Below, piece after piece: positions 1 through 5,971 of a stretch of DNA of 8,206 nt (position 1 is its first letter; the number at the start of each line of letters is the position of its first letter). The notes beneath the pieces are model-generated. The model worked only from the letters and a program-made list of their open reading frames with translations, had not been told where the DNA came from and searched no databases. This DNA is from Anaerolineaceae bacterium. Lineage in GTDB: Bacteria; Chloroflexota; Anaerolineae; Anaerolineales; Anaerolineaceae. A program made the position numbers and the translations under genes. The DNA lies in contig WOZB01000237.1 in the NCBI GenBank assembly GCA_011620445.1, positions 1 through 8,206 on the forward strand. The letters are read 5' to 3'.

Positions 1-112
1 TATCCTTTAAAGTATACCTTGAACGAGAACTATTTTCCAGAATTCTCCTTGAAGGATCGATGCTAATGCAATATTTACCAGCTTGGGCTGTGGCGCAATC
101 TGTACACTTCAT
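1..112 (-). other. Possible 5' end of a gene running off the left edge (weak)
   Basis: On the minus strand an ATG at 112 opens a frame that has no stop up to the window edge (37 codons). It begins MKCTDCATAQAGKYC, giving three cysteines in the first 15 residues, and the frame is also open for ten codons upstream of the ATG. No Shine-Dalgarno precedes the ATG and 37 open codons can occur by chance. It could be the start of a divergent small cysteine-containing protein or simply noncoding leader of the nadE operon. I see no other gene in 1-238. Confidence 0.15.
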
Positions 113-213
113 TAAGATGTCGATAATCTCATCACTTGGCTGTCAGCGTTGGCCGGGCAAGTAAAATTAAAGTTCCGTGATGATTAGAAAGCGAGAAATC
201 CCCATAGGAAATT

Positions 214-222
214 TGCAATAAT
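214..222 (+). promoter_or_regulatory. Candidate extended -10 promoter of the nadE operon
   Basis: TGCAATAAT fits an extended -10 element (TGn followed by AATAAT). No good -35 lies 17 bases upstream (AGAAAT). Transcription would begin near 228-230, leaving about 30 bases of leader before the ATG at 260. A short hairpin overlaps this start region: ATAGCGC (221-227) pairs with GCGTTAT (234-240) through one G-U wobble over a TTTTTG loop. Confidence 0.3.
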
Positions 223-249
223 AGCGCTTTTTGGCGTTATGATTGTGCC

Positions 250-255
250 AGGAGA
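250..255 (+). promoter_or_regulatory. Ribosome binding site deciding the nadE start
   Basis: AGGAGA ends four bases before the ATG at 260. The alternative in-frame ATG at 239 has no purine-rich stretch in front of it, so 260 is the better start. Confidence 0.6.
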
Positions 256-259
256 AACC

Positions 260-2122
260 ATGCCTACCACATCCAGTTCCAATCTGTTAAATCTTTGCCT
301 GTGCGTGCCTGCGCTGAAACTTGCAGACCCACTGGCTAATGCCAACCAAATCCAGGACTTCCTGAAAACCTTGAATACAGATCCTGAGAGGCCAACGCTC
401 TGCCTCTTTCCTGAACTTTGCCTTACCGGAATAACCTGCGGAGATTTATTCTTTCAGCCTCTCCTGCTCGATGCGGCTGAAGAAGCCCTTAGAAAACTCG
501 AACAATCTTGCCGCGAGCTCGGGCTTTATGCCGTGCTGGGTTTGCCCTTGAGGTTGGATGGCCAGGTTTTCAACGCCGCAGCCTTGCTTTCTCCAAACGG
601 CTTGCTGCGTTTCAGCCTGCAATCCAAGCCTGCCGCCCAAAACCTTGAGCGCTGGTTCCAAGAAGGTTCTGCTTTTCATAAGGTGCAGACGATCTGGCAG
701 CATCACCCTGTGCCAGTGAGTACCGATGGCTCCTTCCATGAGCCGGCCCTCTCGGAGCATCTGCTGCAGATTGTCATTGGTGATCCTCAAGCTTCCCAAG
801 TAAATTCCCATGCGGCACTGGTGCTCAACCCAGCAGCTCAAATTTCGCTTGCGCCAGCAATTATGGCAGAACCCTGGGCAATCAGGCATTCCCGCGCAGT
901 TCCTGCCATCACAGCTTCTTGCTCGGCTGGCCCCTGGGAATCCAGCACGGATGCCGTTTACAGCGGCCAGGCGTTGGTGTGCCAGGGTGGCAAAATTCTC
1001 AGCCAGACAAAGCCCTTAAGTTTTAAAACTGAAACAATTTCTTGCCTTTTATCCTTCACTGATTTTCCAGTTAATGATTCTGCTAACAATTTTGAGGACA
1101 CTTACTCCTTCTCTGCTTTTATTTTGCTGCCTTTCATTAACTCAATTGACCCTGAAGGCCAATACAAAACCATCCTGGAAACGCAATCAGCCGCGCTAAT
1201 GCGCCGCTTACTGCAAACCGGGCAGCATAAAGTGGTCCTGGGCATTTCAGGCGGGTCGGATTCCAGCCAGACGCTCCTGGTTTGCGTACATGCTTTTGAT
1301 CAGCTGGGCTTTGCCCGCAAGGACATCCTGGCTGTTTCCATGCCTGGACCAGGCAGCTCAGATAATTCCGGCCTGCGCACCCTGAATCTGGTGGATGCTG
1401 CTGGGGTTACTTCCCGCTCCATCCCCATCACCAAGGCGCTCGAAGGCCATCTGCAGGATATCGGCCACCAGCCGGATCTTTTTGACACCACTTTTGAGAA
1501 TGCTCAAGCCAGGGAACGCACCCAGATCTTGATGGATCTTGCCAACCAGGAAAACGCCCTGATGGTTGGCACAGGCGATATGTCCGAAATTGCCTTAGGT
1601 TGGTGTACATTCAACGGCGACCACATGTCTTTCTACGACCCCAATGCCGGCCTGCCCAAAACGCTGCTTTTGCGTGTGCTGGCCTGGTCAGGGGCTTACT
1701 TATTGGGAGAAGTAGGCGGAAATGCTGCCAAAGCTGTGGCGGAGGCTACCATCTCCCCAGAGCTGGTGCCGCAAAAGCTTGGCGAGCCCAACCAGGCTAC
1801 GGAAGAGATCCTGGGCCCGTACCTGGCGCATGATTTTTTCCTTTACTATGGGCTCTACCGACGCCAAACCCCACGGGAGCTCTTTTGGCAGGCTGTAAAG
1901 GCCTTTGAAGGCCTCTACACACCGATACAACTGCTTACCTGGATGCGCACATTTTTCAAGCGTTTGTTCAGCCAGCAGTTCAAGCGCTCAGCCAGTACTG
2001 ACGGACCGCAGCTGGTGGAGTTCAGCCTCTCTCCTCGCGGTGGATTTGTTTTGCCAAGCGATGCTTCGGCAGCCCTCTGGCTGCGGGAGATCGACACTCT
2101 GCAGCAAGAATTGGATTCTTGA
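260..2122 (+). CDS. nadE: NAD+ synthase, glutamine-type, with a glutaminase domain lacking the catalytic cysteine
   Basis: This is a cytosolic enzyme for the last step of NAD synthesis: ATP-dependent amidation of nicotinic acid adenine dinucleotide (NaAD). Of 620 residues, about 1-270 form the nitrilase-type glutaminase domain and 290-620 the synthetase domain. The synthetase half looks intact: P-loop GISGGSDSS at 328-336, FENAQARER, GTGDMSEIALGW, GDHMSFYDPNAGLPKT, ISPELVP, GPYLAHDFFLYY and SPRGGFVLPSDAS near the end. In the nitrilase half, Glu52 (FPELCLTG) is present and Lys123 (QSKPAA) is plausible, although the loop after it is shorter than usual. The position of the nucleophile, normally in an EICEDLW-like motif, reads IVIGDPQ with Gly174. 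Glutamine hydrolysis is therefore probably lost and the enzyme likely uses free or channelled ammonia. An alternative start at 239 would add seven residues but has no RBS. The stop overlaps the ATG of the next gene. The family assignment is very secure; loss of glutaminase activity is inferred. Confidence 0.95.
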   Translation: MPTTSSSNLLNLCLCVPALKLADPLANANQIQDFLKTLNTDPERPTLCLFPELCLTGITCGDLFFQPLLLDAAEEALRKLEQSCRELGLYAVLGLPLRLDGQVFNAAALLSPNGLLRFSLQSKPAAQNLERWFQEGSAFHKVQTIWQHHPVPVSTDGSFHEPALSEHLLQIVIGDPQASQVNSHAALVLNPAAQISLAPAIMAEPWAIRHSRAVPAITASCSAGPWESSTDAVYSGQALVCQGGKILSQTKPLSFKTETISCLLSFTDFPVNDSANNFEDTYSFSAFILLPFINSIDPEGQYKTILETQSAALMRRLLQTGQHKVVLGISGGSDSSQTLLVCVHAFDQLGFARKDILAVSMPGPGSSDNSGLRTLNLVDAAGVTSRSIPITKALEGHLQDIGHQPDLFDTTFENAQARERTQILMDLANQENALMVGTGDMSEIALGWCTFNGDHMSFYDPNAGLPKTLLLRVLAWSGAYLLGEVGGNAAKAVAEATISPELVPQKLGEPNQATEEILGPYLAHDFFLYYGLYRRQTPRELFWQAVKAFEGLYTPIQLLTWMRTFFKRLFSQQFKRSASTDGPQLVEFSLSPRGGFVLPSDASAALWLREIDTLQQELDS

Positions 2123-3048
2123 TGTCAGAAAAACCATTTTTGCTGGTCTTTGGAACCTCCGCGGACCCTTTCCACGAAGGTCATGAAGCTCTGATCATCG
2201 AATCCGTCAAAGCTCTCGCAAAGATTGGCCGGCAGGTGCAAAAAGTGTTGATTATGCCGGTCTTCAGGCACAACAACCTCAAGGACGACATCAAGCAATT
2301 CTTGCCGCTCAGCTATGAAGATCGCCTGGCTATCTGCGAGCTGGCAGCAGCTGAGATTGAGGACTCTCTGAAAGACCTCAACCTGCCTGTGCAGGTCAGC
2401 CGTTTGGAACAACAACTGGCCCTGGAGAGCCACAAAGCCAATTTCACCGCTGAAACCATGCAAGCCTTGCGCGAGTCGACCGATGAGAGCCTGGAATTGG
2501 CTTTTTTGATTGGCAGCGACCCCTTCGCCGGGGAAGACCCTTCCTTCAGCCACTGGCACAGGCTTGACTTACTGTTGGAAACAAGCACCCTGATCATCTG
2601 CCCCCGTAAAGGCTTCAGCCCTAATAATGCCTATCTTCAAAGCCTGAAAGCCCAGGGCGGCCGCTTCATCCTGCTGAACAATCTGAATATCCCTGAAATT
2701 TCATCCTCAGAGATTCGCGCCCGTGTGGAAAATGGGGAAGACCCAGCCTCCCTTGCCCATGAAGGCTTGATCAGCCAGGCCATAGCGGATTACATCAGCA
2801 CACAAAACCTGGCTGCCCGCTGGCGCGAGCTTGATTCCAGTCAATCCGATGATTATATTCACCGAAAACCAGGTGCCACCGCCTCGCTTGAGGCCAAGAT
2901 TGGCACTTTACTCTTCCAGCAGAAACTTAATCTGGCCACTGCCGAAAGCTGCACTGGGGGGTTAATCAGCCACCGCATCGTGCAGGTGCCGGGGCTTCAG
3001 AATATTTCATGGGGGGCATTATTTCTTACGCTTACGAAGCCAAGGTGA
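2122..3048 (+). CDS. nadD: NadD-type nicotinate-nucleotide adenylyltransferase fused to the start of a PncC/CinA C-terminal domain (frameshifted)
   Basis: The ATG at 2122 shares its A with the TGA of nadE (TGATG), so translation is probably coupled; a TTG three bases earlier is a less likely start. Residues 1-225 form an HxGH nucleotidyltransferase of the NadD family, which joins NaMN and ATP to give NaAD. The signature FGTSADPFHEGH lies at 10-21, LIGSDPFAGEDPSFSHWHRL in the middle, and ISSSEIRARV from 193. The usual PPHK-like substrate loop is replaced by FRHNNLKDD. After a linker, residues from about 255 begin a PncC (NMN amidohydrolase) domain with LATAESCTGGLISHR, whose Ser276 is the family's catalytic serine. 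At VPG (289-291) the frame is lost in a G-run at 2991-2994, and the remaining 18 residues in this frame (ending TLTKPR) do not resemble the family. Restoring one base gives a 414-residue protein ending at 3365. The N-terminal half is probably a functional adenylyltransferase even if the shift is real. Confidence 0.85.
   Translation: MSEKPFLLVFGTSADPFHEGHEALIIESVKALAKIGRQVQKVLIMPVFRHNNLKDDIKQFLPLSYEDRLAICELAAAEIEDSLKDLNLPVQVSRLEQQLALESHKANFTAETMQALRESTDESLELAFLIGSDPFAGEDPSFSHWHRLDLLLETSTLIICPRKGFSPNNAYLQSLKAQGGRFILLNNLNIPEISSSEIRARVENGEDPASLAHEGLISQAIADYISTQNLAARWRELDSSQSDDYIHRKPGATASLEAKIGTLLFQQKLNLATAESCTGGLISHRIVQVPGLQNISWGALFLTLTKPR
2989..2997 (+). other. Frameshift site (one base missing in a G-run)
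   Basis: The reading is GTG CCG GGG CTT CAG. One extra G would give GTG CCG GGG GCT TCA GAA TAT TTC ATG, coding VPGASEYFMGG, the expected continuation of a PncC domain. Upstream peptide up to VPG and downstream peptide from SEYFMGG both match the family, so the shift is confined to this GGGG run. A ribosomal -1 slip of the glycyl-tRNA from GGG to GGG is formally possible, but there is no classical two-tRNA heptamer. Confidence 0.85.
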
Positions 3049-3365
3049 AGCTCCTGGGTGTGAGCTGGGAAACCCTCCGCAAAGTTGGCGCTGTCAGCAG
3101 CGAAGTGGTTTTGCAGATGGCAAGGGGAGCGCGCAAAGCACTGGAAACAGACCTTGGCCTCTCGGTCAGCTGCATAGCCGGCCCAGGCGGCGCAACTCCG
3201 AATAAACCGGTCGGCACAAGTTGGGTTGCCCTGGCAGCACCTGAGGGAGAATGGTCCTGGCAGCATACCCTGCACGGAGACCGAGCGGCCAACCTGCGGG
3301 AGCTGAGCGAGATTGCCCTTCAGCATCTCTACGACTATTTGCTTCATAGATCCCAGGAACCGTAG
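3009..3365 (+). CDS. pncC: C-terminal part of the PncC/CinA domain, separated by the frameshift
   Basis: This frame carries the rest of the NMN deamidase domain: MGGIISYAYEAKVKLLGV, then GAVSSEVVLQMARGARKAL, IAGPGGATPNKPVGT and a C-terminal helix LRELSEIALQHLYDYLL. PncC converts NMN to NaMN and ammonia in the pyridine nucleotide cycle. The ATG at 3009 is the internal methionine of the family's xFxGG motif and has no Shine-Dalgarno, so it is not a genuine start. On its own this 118-residue piece lacks the catalytic serine, which is encoded at 2947-2949 in the other frame. It should be read as one gene with 2122-3048. Strong conservation on both sides of the break suggests a recent mutation or a sequencing or assembly error rather than an old pseudogene. 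Confidence 0.75.
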   Translation: MGGIISYAYEAKVKLLGVSWETLRKVGAVSSEVVLQMARGARKALETDLGLSVSCIAGPGGATPNKPVGTSWVALAAPEGEWSWQHTLHGDRAANLRELSEIALQHLYDYLLHRSQEP

Positions 3366-3368
3366 AGG
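3364..3368 (+). promoter_or_regulatory. Ribosome binding site deciding the comEC start
   Basis: AGAGG, overlapping the end of the preceding stop codon, sits four bases before the ATG at 3373. The longer in-frame start at 3313 would overlap the PncC coding end by 53 bases and adds 20 residues that do not resemble any family feature. Confidence 0.5.
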
Positions 3369-3372
3369 CAGC

Positions 3373-5769
3373 ATGCCCCGGGGCCAACAACCGCAAAGTT
3401 TCTCACCATCCGCTCCACAAAGACCTGGCAGCATTCACCCCGCAAACATCAGCACCCAAAACTCAACCCCTACAACCAACACACAAGCAAGCAACGCTCA
3501 AAAACCCAATAAAACCGAAATCAAGATTCCCAGGCTAAAGCCTTTCTTCTGGCTGGCTATCGCTGCAATACTTGGGCCGCTGGCCGCGGAAGGTTTGAAG
3601 CTGAACTGGCTGCCGTGGTTAGGCCTTGTCCTCTTTGGAGCGTTAATGGCTTTTTTTGAGGTTCGCCGCCGTTCACGCCTGTTGCCAAAACCCCGACTGC
3701 CGCTTGGCTTGGCGCTGGCTGCCTTTTCGCTCACGGCGATGCTGTATGTATTCAGTCTGCCAGTTTTCAACCCCCAGTTTACTGCCTACTACAACGAAAA
3801 AGGCGATGTAGATCTGGAAGTATTGGTCATAGAGCCACCAATCATGCGGGATGGCCGCCAGGACCTGGTGGTAAAGGTGCTTGATTTGCGCCCCATCTAC
3901 ATCGAAACACCTGGTTTTGAGCCCAAGAAAATTCGTGGCAAGGTTCTCATCCAGGCAGCCCCCGGTGAAGACTACGCTTATGGGGACCGTTTGCAACTGC
4001 GAGCCGAATTGCAGACCCCGCCCGAAGGTTCGGGTTTCGATTACCGCGCTTACCTGCGCCACCAAGGCATCTTCAGCAGCATCCAATACGCCCATCTGGA
4101 AAAAATCGGGGTCGGCGAGGGCAACCCTCTGCTGCAATTGATCTACTCGCTGCGCCTGCAAGCAGCTAAATCTCTTGAGAGTAGTTTCCCTTCGCAGGAA
4201 AGCGCTTTGCTCAAGGGCATCCTGCTGGGTGATTCCCACAGCCTCTCAGAAGAGATGAAATCTGCTTTCGCGCTGACAGGTACAGCCCATATTTATGCGA
4301 TCTCCGGTTTTAATATGGTGGTACTGGCCGACCTGATAACCAGGTTTCTCACCCGCAAACATAAGAATTGGAAGACCGGCCTGGCAGTAATTGCGGTGCT
4401 CAGTTTTTATACCTTGATGGTGGGGGCTTCGGCCTCGGTTGTCAGGGCTGCCATCATGGGCTCCCACGCGCTAGTCGGCAGCCTGATCGGGCGTAAAGGC
4501 AATTTGCTGAACACGCTTGGGCTAACTGTCTTCCTGATGCTGCTCTTTAACCCGCACCTGCCCTGGGATATCGGTTTTCAGTTGACCGTTATGGCCACAC
4601 TGGGCCTGGCAATTTTTTCAGGACCCCTGAGCGCACGCCTGGAAGAATCTTTAACCAAACAGGCTAACCCACAAACCTCCGTTGGCTGGTCCGCGGTGAT
4701 CGGTGAATACTTCATCGTCACATTGGTCGCCCAGGCCTCCGTGTTACCGCTGATTGCTTTCCATTTTCATCAGGTTTCGCCACTGTTTTTGCTTGCCAAC
4801 CCATTGGTCCTTCCAGTCCAACCCCTGGTGATGGTTTTAGGCTTATTGGCCATGCTGGGAGGCATGCTCAGCCTGGCGCTTGGAAAAGCCCTGGCCTGGT
4901 TAGCCTGGCCCTTCACTGCCTTTACCAATGCCAGTGTGCGCTTCCTGGCAGATCTCTGGCCGGATGCGTTCAGGCTGCCGCGCTTTGATTTTGCTTGGGT
5001 TTTGCTGGCTTATGCCCTGATTTTCTTTCTGCTACTGAATAATCAAAAACAGGCCAAACTCTGGTTGAATGCCAAAGCTTTGTTGCTGGTGACTGGGGTT
5101 ACAGCGCTTATCTTGTGGGTGCATGCTGCCGGTCTTCCCGATGGCCGCTTGAAATTGCGTATTTTTCCGACCCAGGATAGTGTCAATTTGCTCATTACCA
5201 CCCCCGATGGAAGGCACGTTTTCCTGGGTGGTTCAGGTTCAGCGAACAACTTAAGTGCTTCACTTAGCCAGGCTTTGCCCGTCTCCCATCAAGAACTGGA
5301 CTGGCTAATCATTCCGCGCTGCGGTCGCAGTGATATTGCCGCCCTCTTCAGCCTGCCCGATCAGATTAGAGTGCGCCAGGTTCTTTGGCTGTGCGATTGG
5401 GAGCGCATCCAAACCACAAAAACTCTTTTTGCGCGCTTTTCCCAATTGGAGTTGAGTCAAAGGAAAGCCCTCCCAGGGGACGTTTTGATCTTGGCGCCTG
5501 GCTATTTTCTCGGTTTTGGTCTGGAAGGGGATATTATCGATCACGCTCACCTCGATGGCGCAAATTTCACGATGACCTTTGTGGATGATGCCCCTGCGCC
5601 GGAGACAGCCCTACTGCTGACCTCAGACGAACTCATCCTGAATAATGATGCCTGCACAGGTCTCTGCCCGGCGCTTGCACCGAACACGGCGCCATACAAC
5701 TTAGGGGATTATTCCTGGCTGGAACTTCAAACCGACGGGAATAGCCTGTACTTGAACGGAAAACAGTAA
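3373..5769 (+). CDS. comEC: ComEC/Rec2-family DNA uptake channel with degenerate C-terminal lactamase-like domain
   Basis: ComEC is the polytopic inner-membrane channel that passes single-stranded DNA into the cytoplasm during natural transformation. From the ATG at 3373 it has 798 residues. Residues 1-50 are a Ser/Thr/Gln/Asn/Pro-rich cytosolic tail; 57-75, 80-96 and 110-132 are membrane helices; about 145-245 is the OB-fold (DUF4131-like) region. About 270-560 is the Competence domain, with LLKGILLGD, GTAHIYAISGFNM (303-315), VVRAAIMG, NPHLPWDIGFQLT and LFLLANPLVLPV. The C-terminal region (about 592-798) has the lactamase-like opening LLITTPDGRHVFLGG, but the place of the usual HxHxDH metal motif reads IIPRCGRSDIAAL (from 646), with no histidines, so nuclease activity is doubtful. 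It starts seven bases after the PncC stop, so it is probably in the nadE operon. No other competence gene is visible here. Confidence 0.93.
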   Translation: MPRGQQPQSFSPSAPQRPGSIHPANISTQNSTPTTNTQASNAQKPNKTEIKIPRLKPFFWLAIAAILGPLAAEGLKLNWLPWLGLVLFGALMAFFEVRRRSRLLPKPRLPLGLALAAFSLTAMLYVFSLPVFNPQFTAYYNEKGDVDLEVLVIEPPIMRDGRQDLVVKVLDLRPIYIETPGFEPKKIRGKVLIQAAPGEDYAYGDRLQLRAELQTPPEGSGFDYRAYLRHQGIFSSIQYAHLEKIGVGEGNPLLQLIYSLRLQAAKSLESSFPSQESALLKGILLGDSHSLSEEMKSAFALTGTAHIYAISGFNMVVLADLITRFLTRKHKNWKTGLAVIAVLSFYTLMVGASASVVRAAIMGSHALVGSLIGRKGNLLNTLGLTVFLMLLFNPHLPWDIGFQLTVMATLGLAIFSGPLSARLEESLTKQANPQTSVGWSAVIGEYFIVTLVAQASVLPLIAFHFHQVSPLFLLANPLVLPVQPLVMVLGLLAMLGGMLSLALGKALAWLAWPFTAFTNASVRFLADLWPDAFRLPRFDFAWVLLAYALIFFLLLNNQKQAKLWLNAKALLLVTGVTALILWVHAAGLPDGRLKLRIFPTQDSVNLLITTPDGRHVFLGGSGSANNLSASLSQALPVSHQELDWLIIPRCGRSDIAALFSLPDQIRVRQVLWLCDWERIQTTKTLFARFSQLELSQRKALPGDVLILAPGYFLGFGLEGDIIDHAHLDGANFTMTFVDDAPAPETALLLTSDELILNNDACTGLCPALAPNTAPYNLGDYSWLELQTDGNSLYLNGKQ

Positions 5770-5781
5770 TCTTCCCCAACT

Positions 5782-5809
5782 CCAAACCTCTGAAAAAAGA
5801 GTTTTTTGG
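5782..5809 (+). terminator. Weak hairpin after comEC, possible terminator
   Basis: CCAAA (5782-5786) pairs with TTTGG (5805-5809) and CTCT (5788-5791) with AGAG (5798-5801) around a six-base loop, with an asymmetric internal loop. Alternatively the small CTCT/AGAG stem is followed directly by six T. It lies 13 bases after the comEC stop, which suits a terminator, but pairing is weak and no T-tract follows the full hairpin. Confidence 0.25.
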
Positions 5810-5846
5810 CCTTGGCTTCGTGCACGGGAAAATTATTGCAAATATA

Positions 5847-5892
5847 ATCAAGATGAGTAAGATTGTTATATCATGATGAGTAACATTGTTAT
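5847..5892 (+). repeat. Two abutting 23-bp direct repeats, candidate Rrf2 operator
   Basis: Units 5847-5869 and 5870-5892 follow each other without a gap and match at 21 of 23 positions (differences at 5851/5874 and 5861/5884). The shared core is GATGAGTAASATTGTTAT. The tandem arrangement creates an inverted pair TGTTA (5864-5868) and TAACA (5881-5885). It lies 80-125 bases upstream of the rrf2 start codon, which suggests a regulator binding site used twice, about two helical turns apart. Confidence 0.6.
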
Positions 5893-5934
5893 TTTATCTG
5901 TGCTTTTAATCACAATTGATACACTGGTTTAAAT
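5863..5934 (+). promoter_or_regulatory. Candidate promoter region of the Rrf2 gene
   Basis: Two readings are possible. TTGTTA (5863-5868) and TGTTAT (5887-5892), 18 bases apart, would put a promoter inside the repeats, so a bound regulator would block it. Alternatively TGGTTTAAAT (5925-5934) is an extended -10-like element closer to the gene, with the repeats then lying upstream at activator distance. The sequence alone does not decide between them. Confidence 0.3.
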
Positions 5935-5971
5935 TTTTGAGGAAGGGGGCTCGAAGGAAGAGGAAAGTGCC

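Noticed and set aside
239..259. Upstream ATG at 239 as the nadE start
   Set aside because: No Shine-Dalgarno precedes it, whereas AGGAGA precedes the ATG at 260; the extra seven residues match nothing in the family.
446..889. 147-codon minus-strand open frame
   Set aside because: Lies entirely inside nadE, no recognisable domain and no RBS; a shadow of the real gene.
2125..2559. 144-codon minus-strand open frame
   Set aside because: Entirely antisense to the NadD domain, whose motifs are intact; composition is not protein-like.
2989..3015. Programmed -1 ribosomal frameshift as the preferred explanation
   Set aside because: GGG can re-pair after a slip, but there is no two-tRNA slippery heptamer, and I found no clear downstream stem-loop by eye; a deletion or sequencing error is simpler.
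3313..3372. Longer comEC start at 3313
   Set aside because: Would overlap the conserved PncC C-terminal helix and lacks an RBS; ATG 3373 with AGAGG fits the operon spacing.
2997..3434. 145-codon minus-strand open frame across the frameshift region
   Set aside because: Antisense to the PncC domain, cysteine-rich without pattern and no RBS; does not explain the frameshift.
3673..4239. 188-codon minus-strand open frame
   Set aside because: Antisense to the conserved OB-fold part of comEC and shows no family motif.
5870..5877. ATCATGAT palindrome as the operator
   Set aside because: It arises only at the junction and is off-centre from the TGTTA/TAACA inverted pair; the tandem repeat is the stronger signal.
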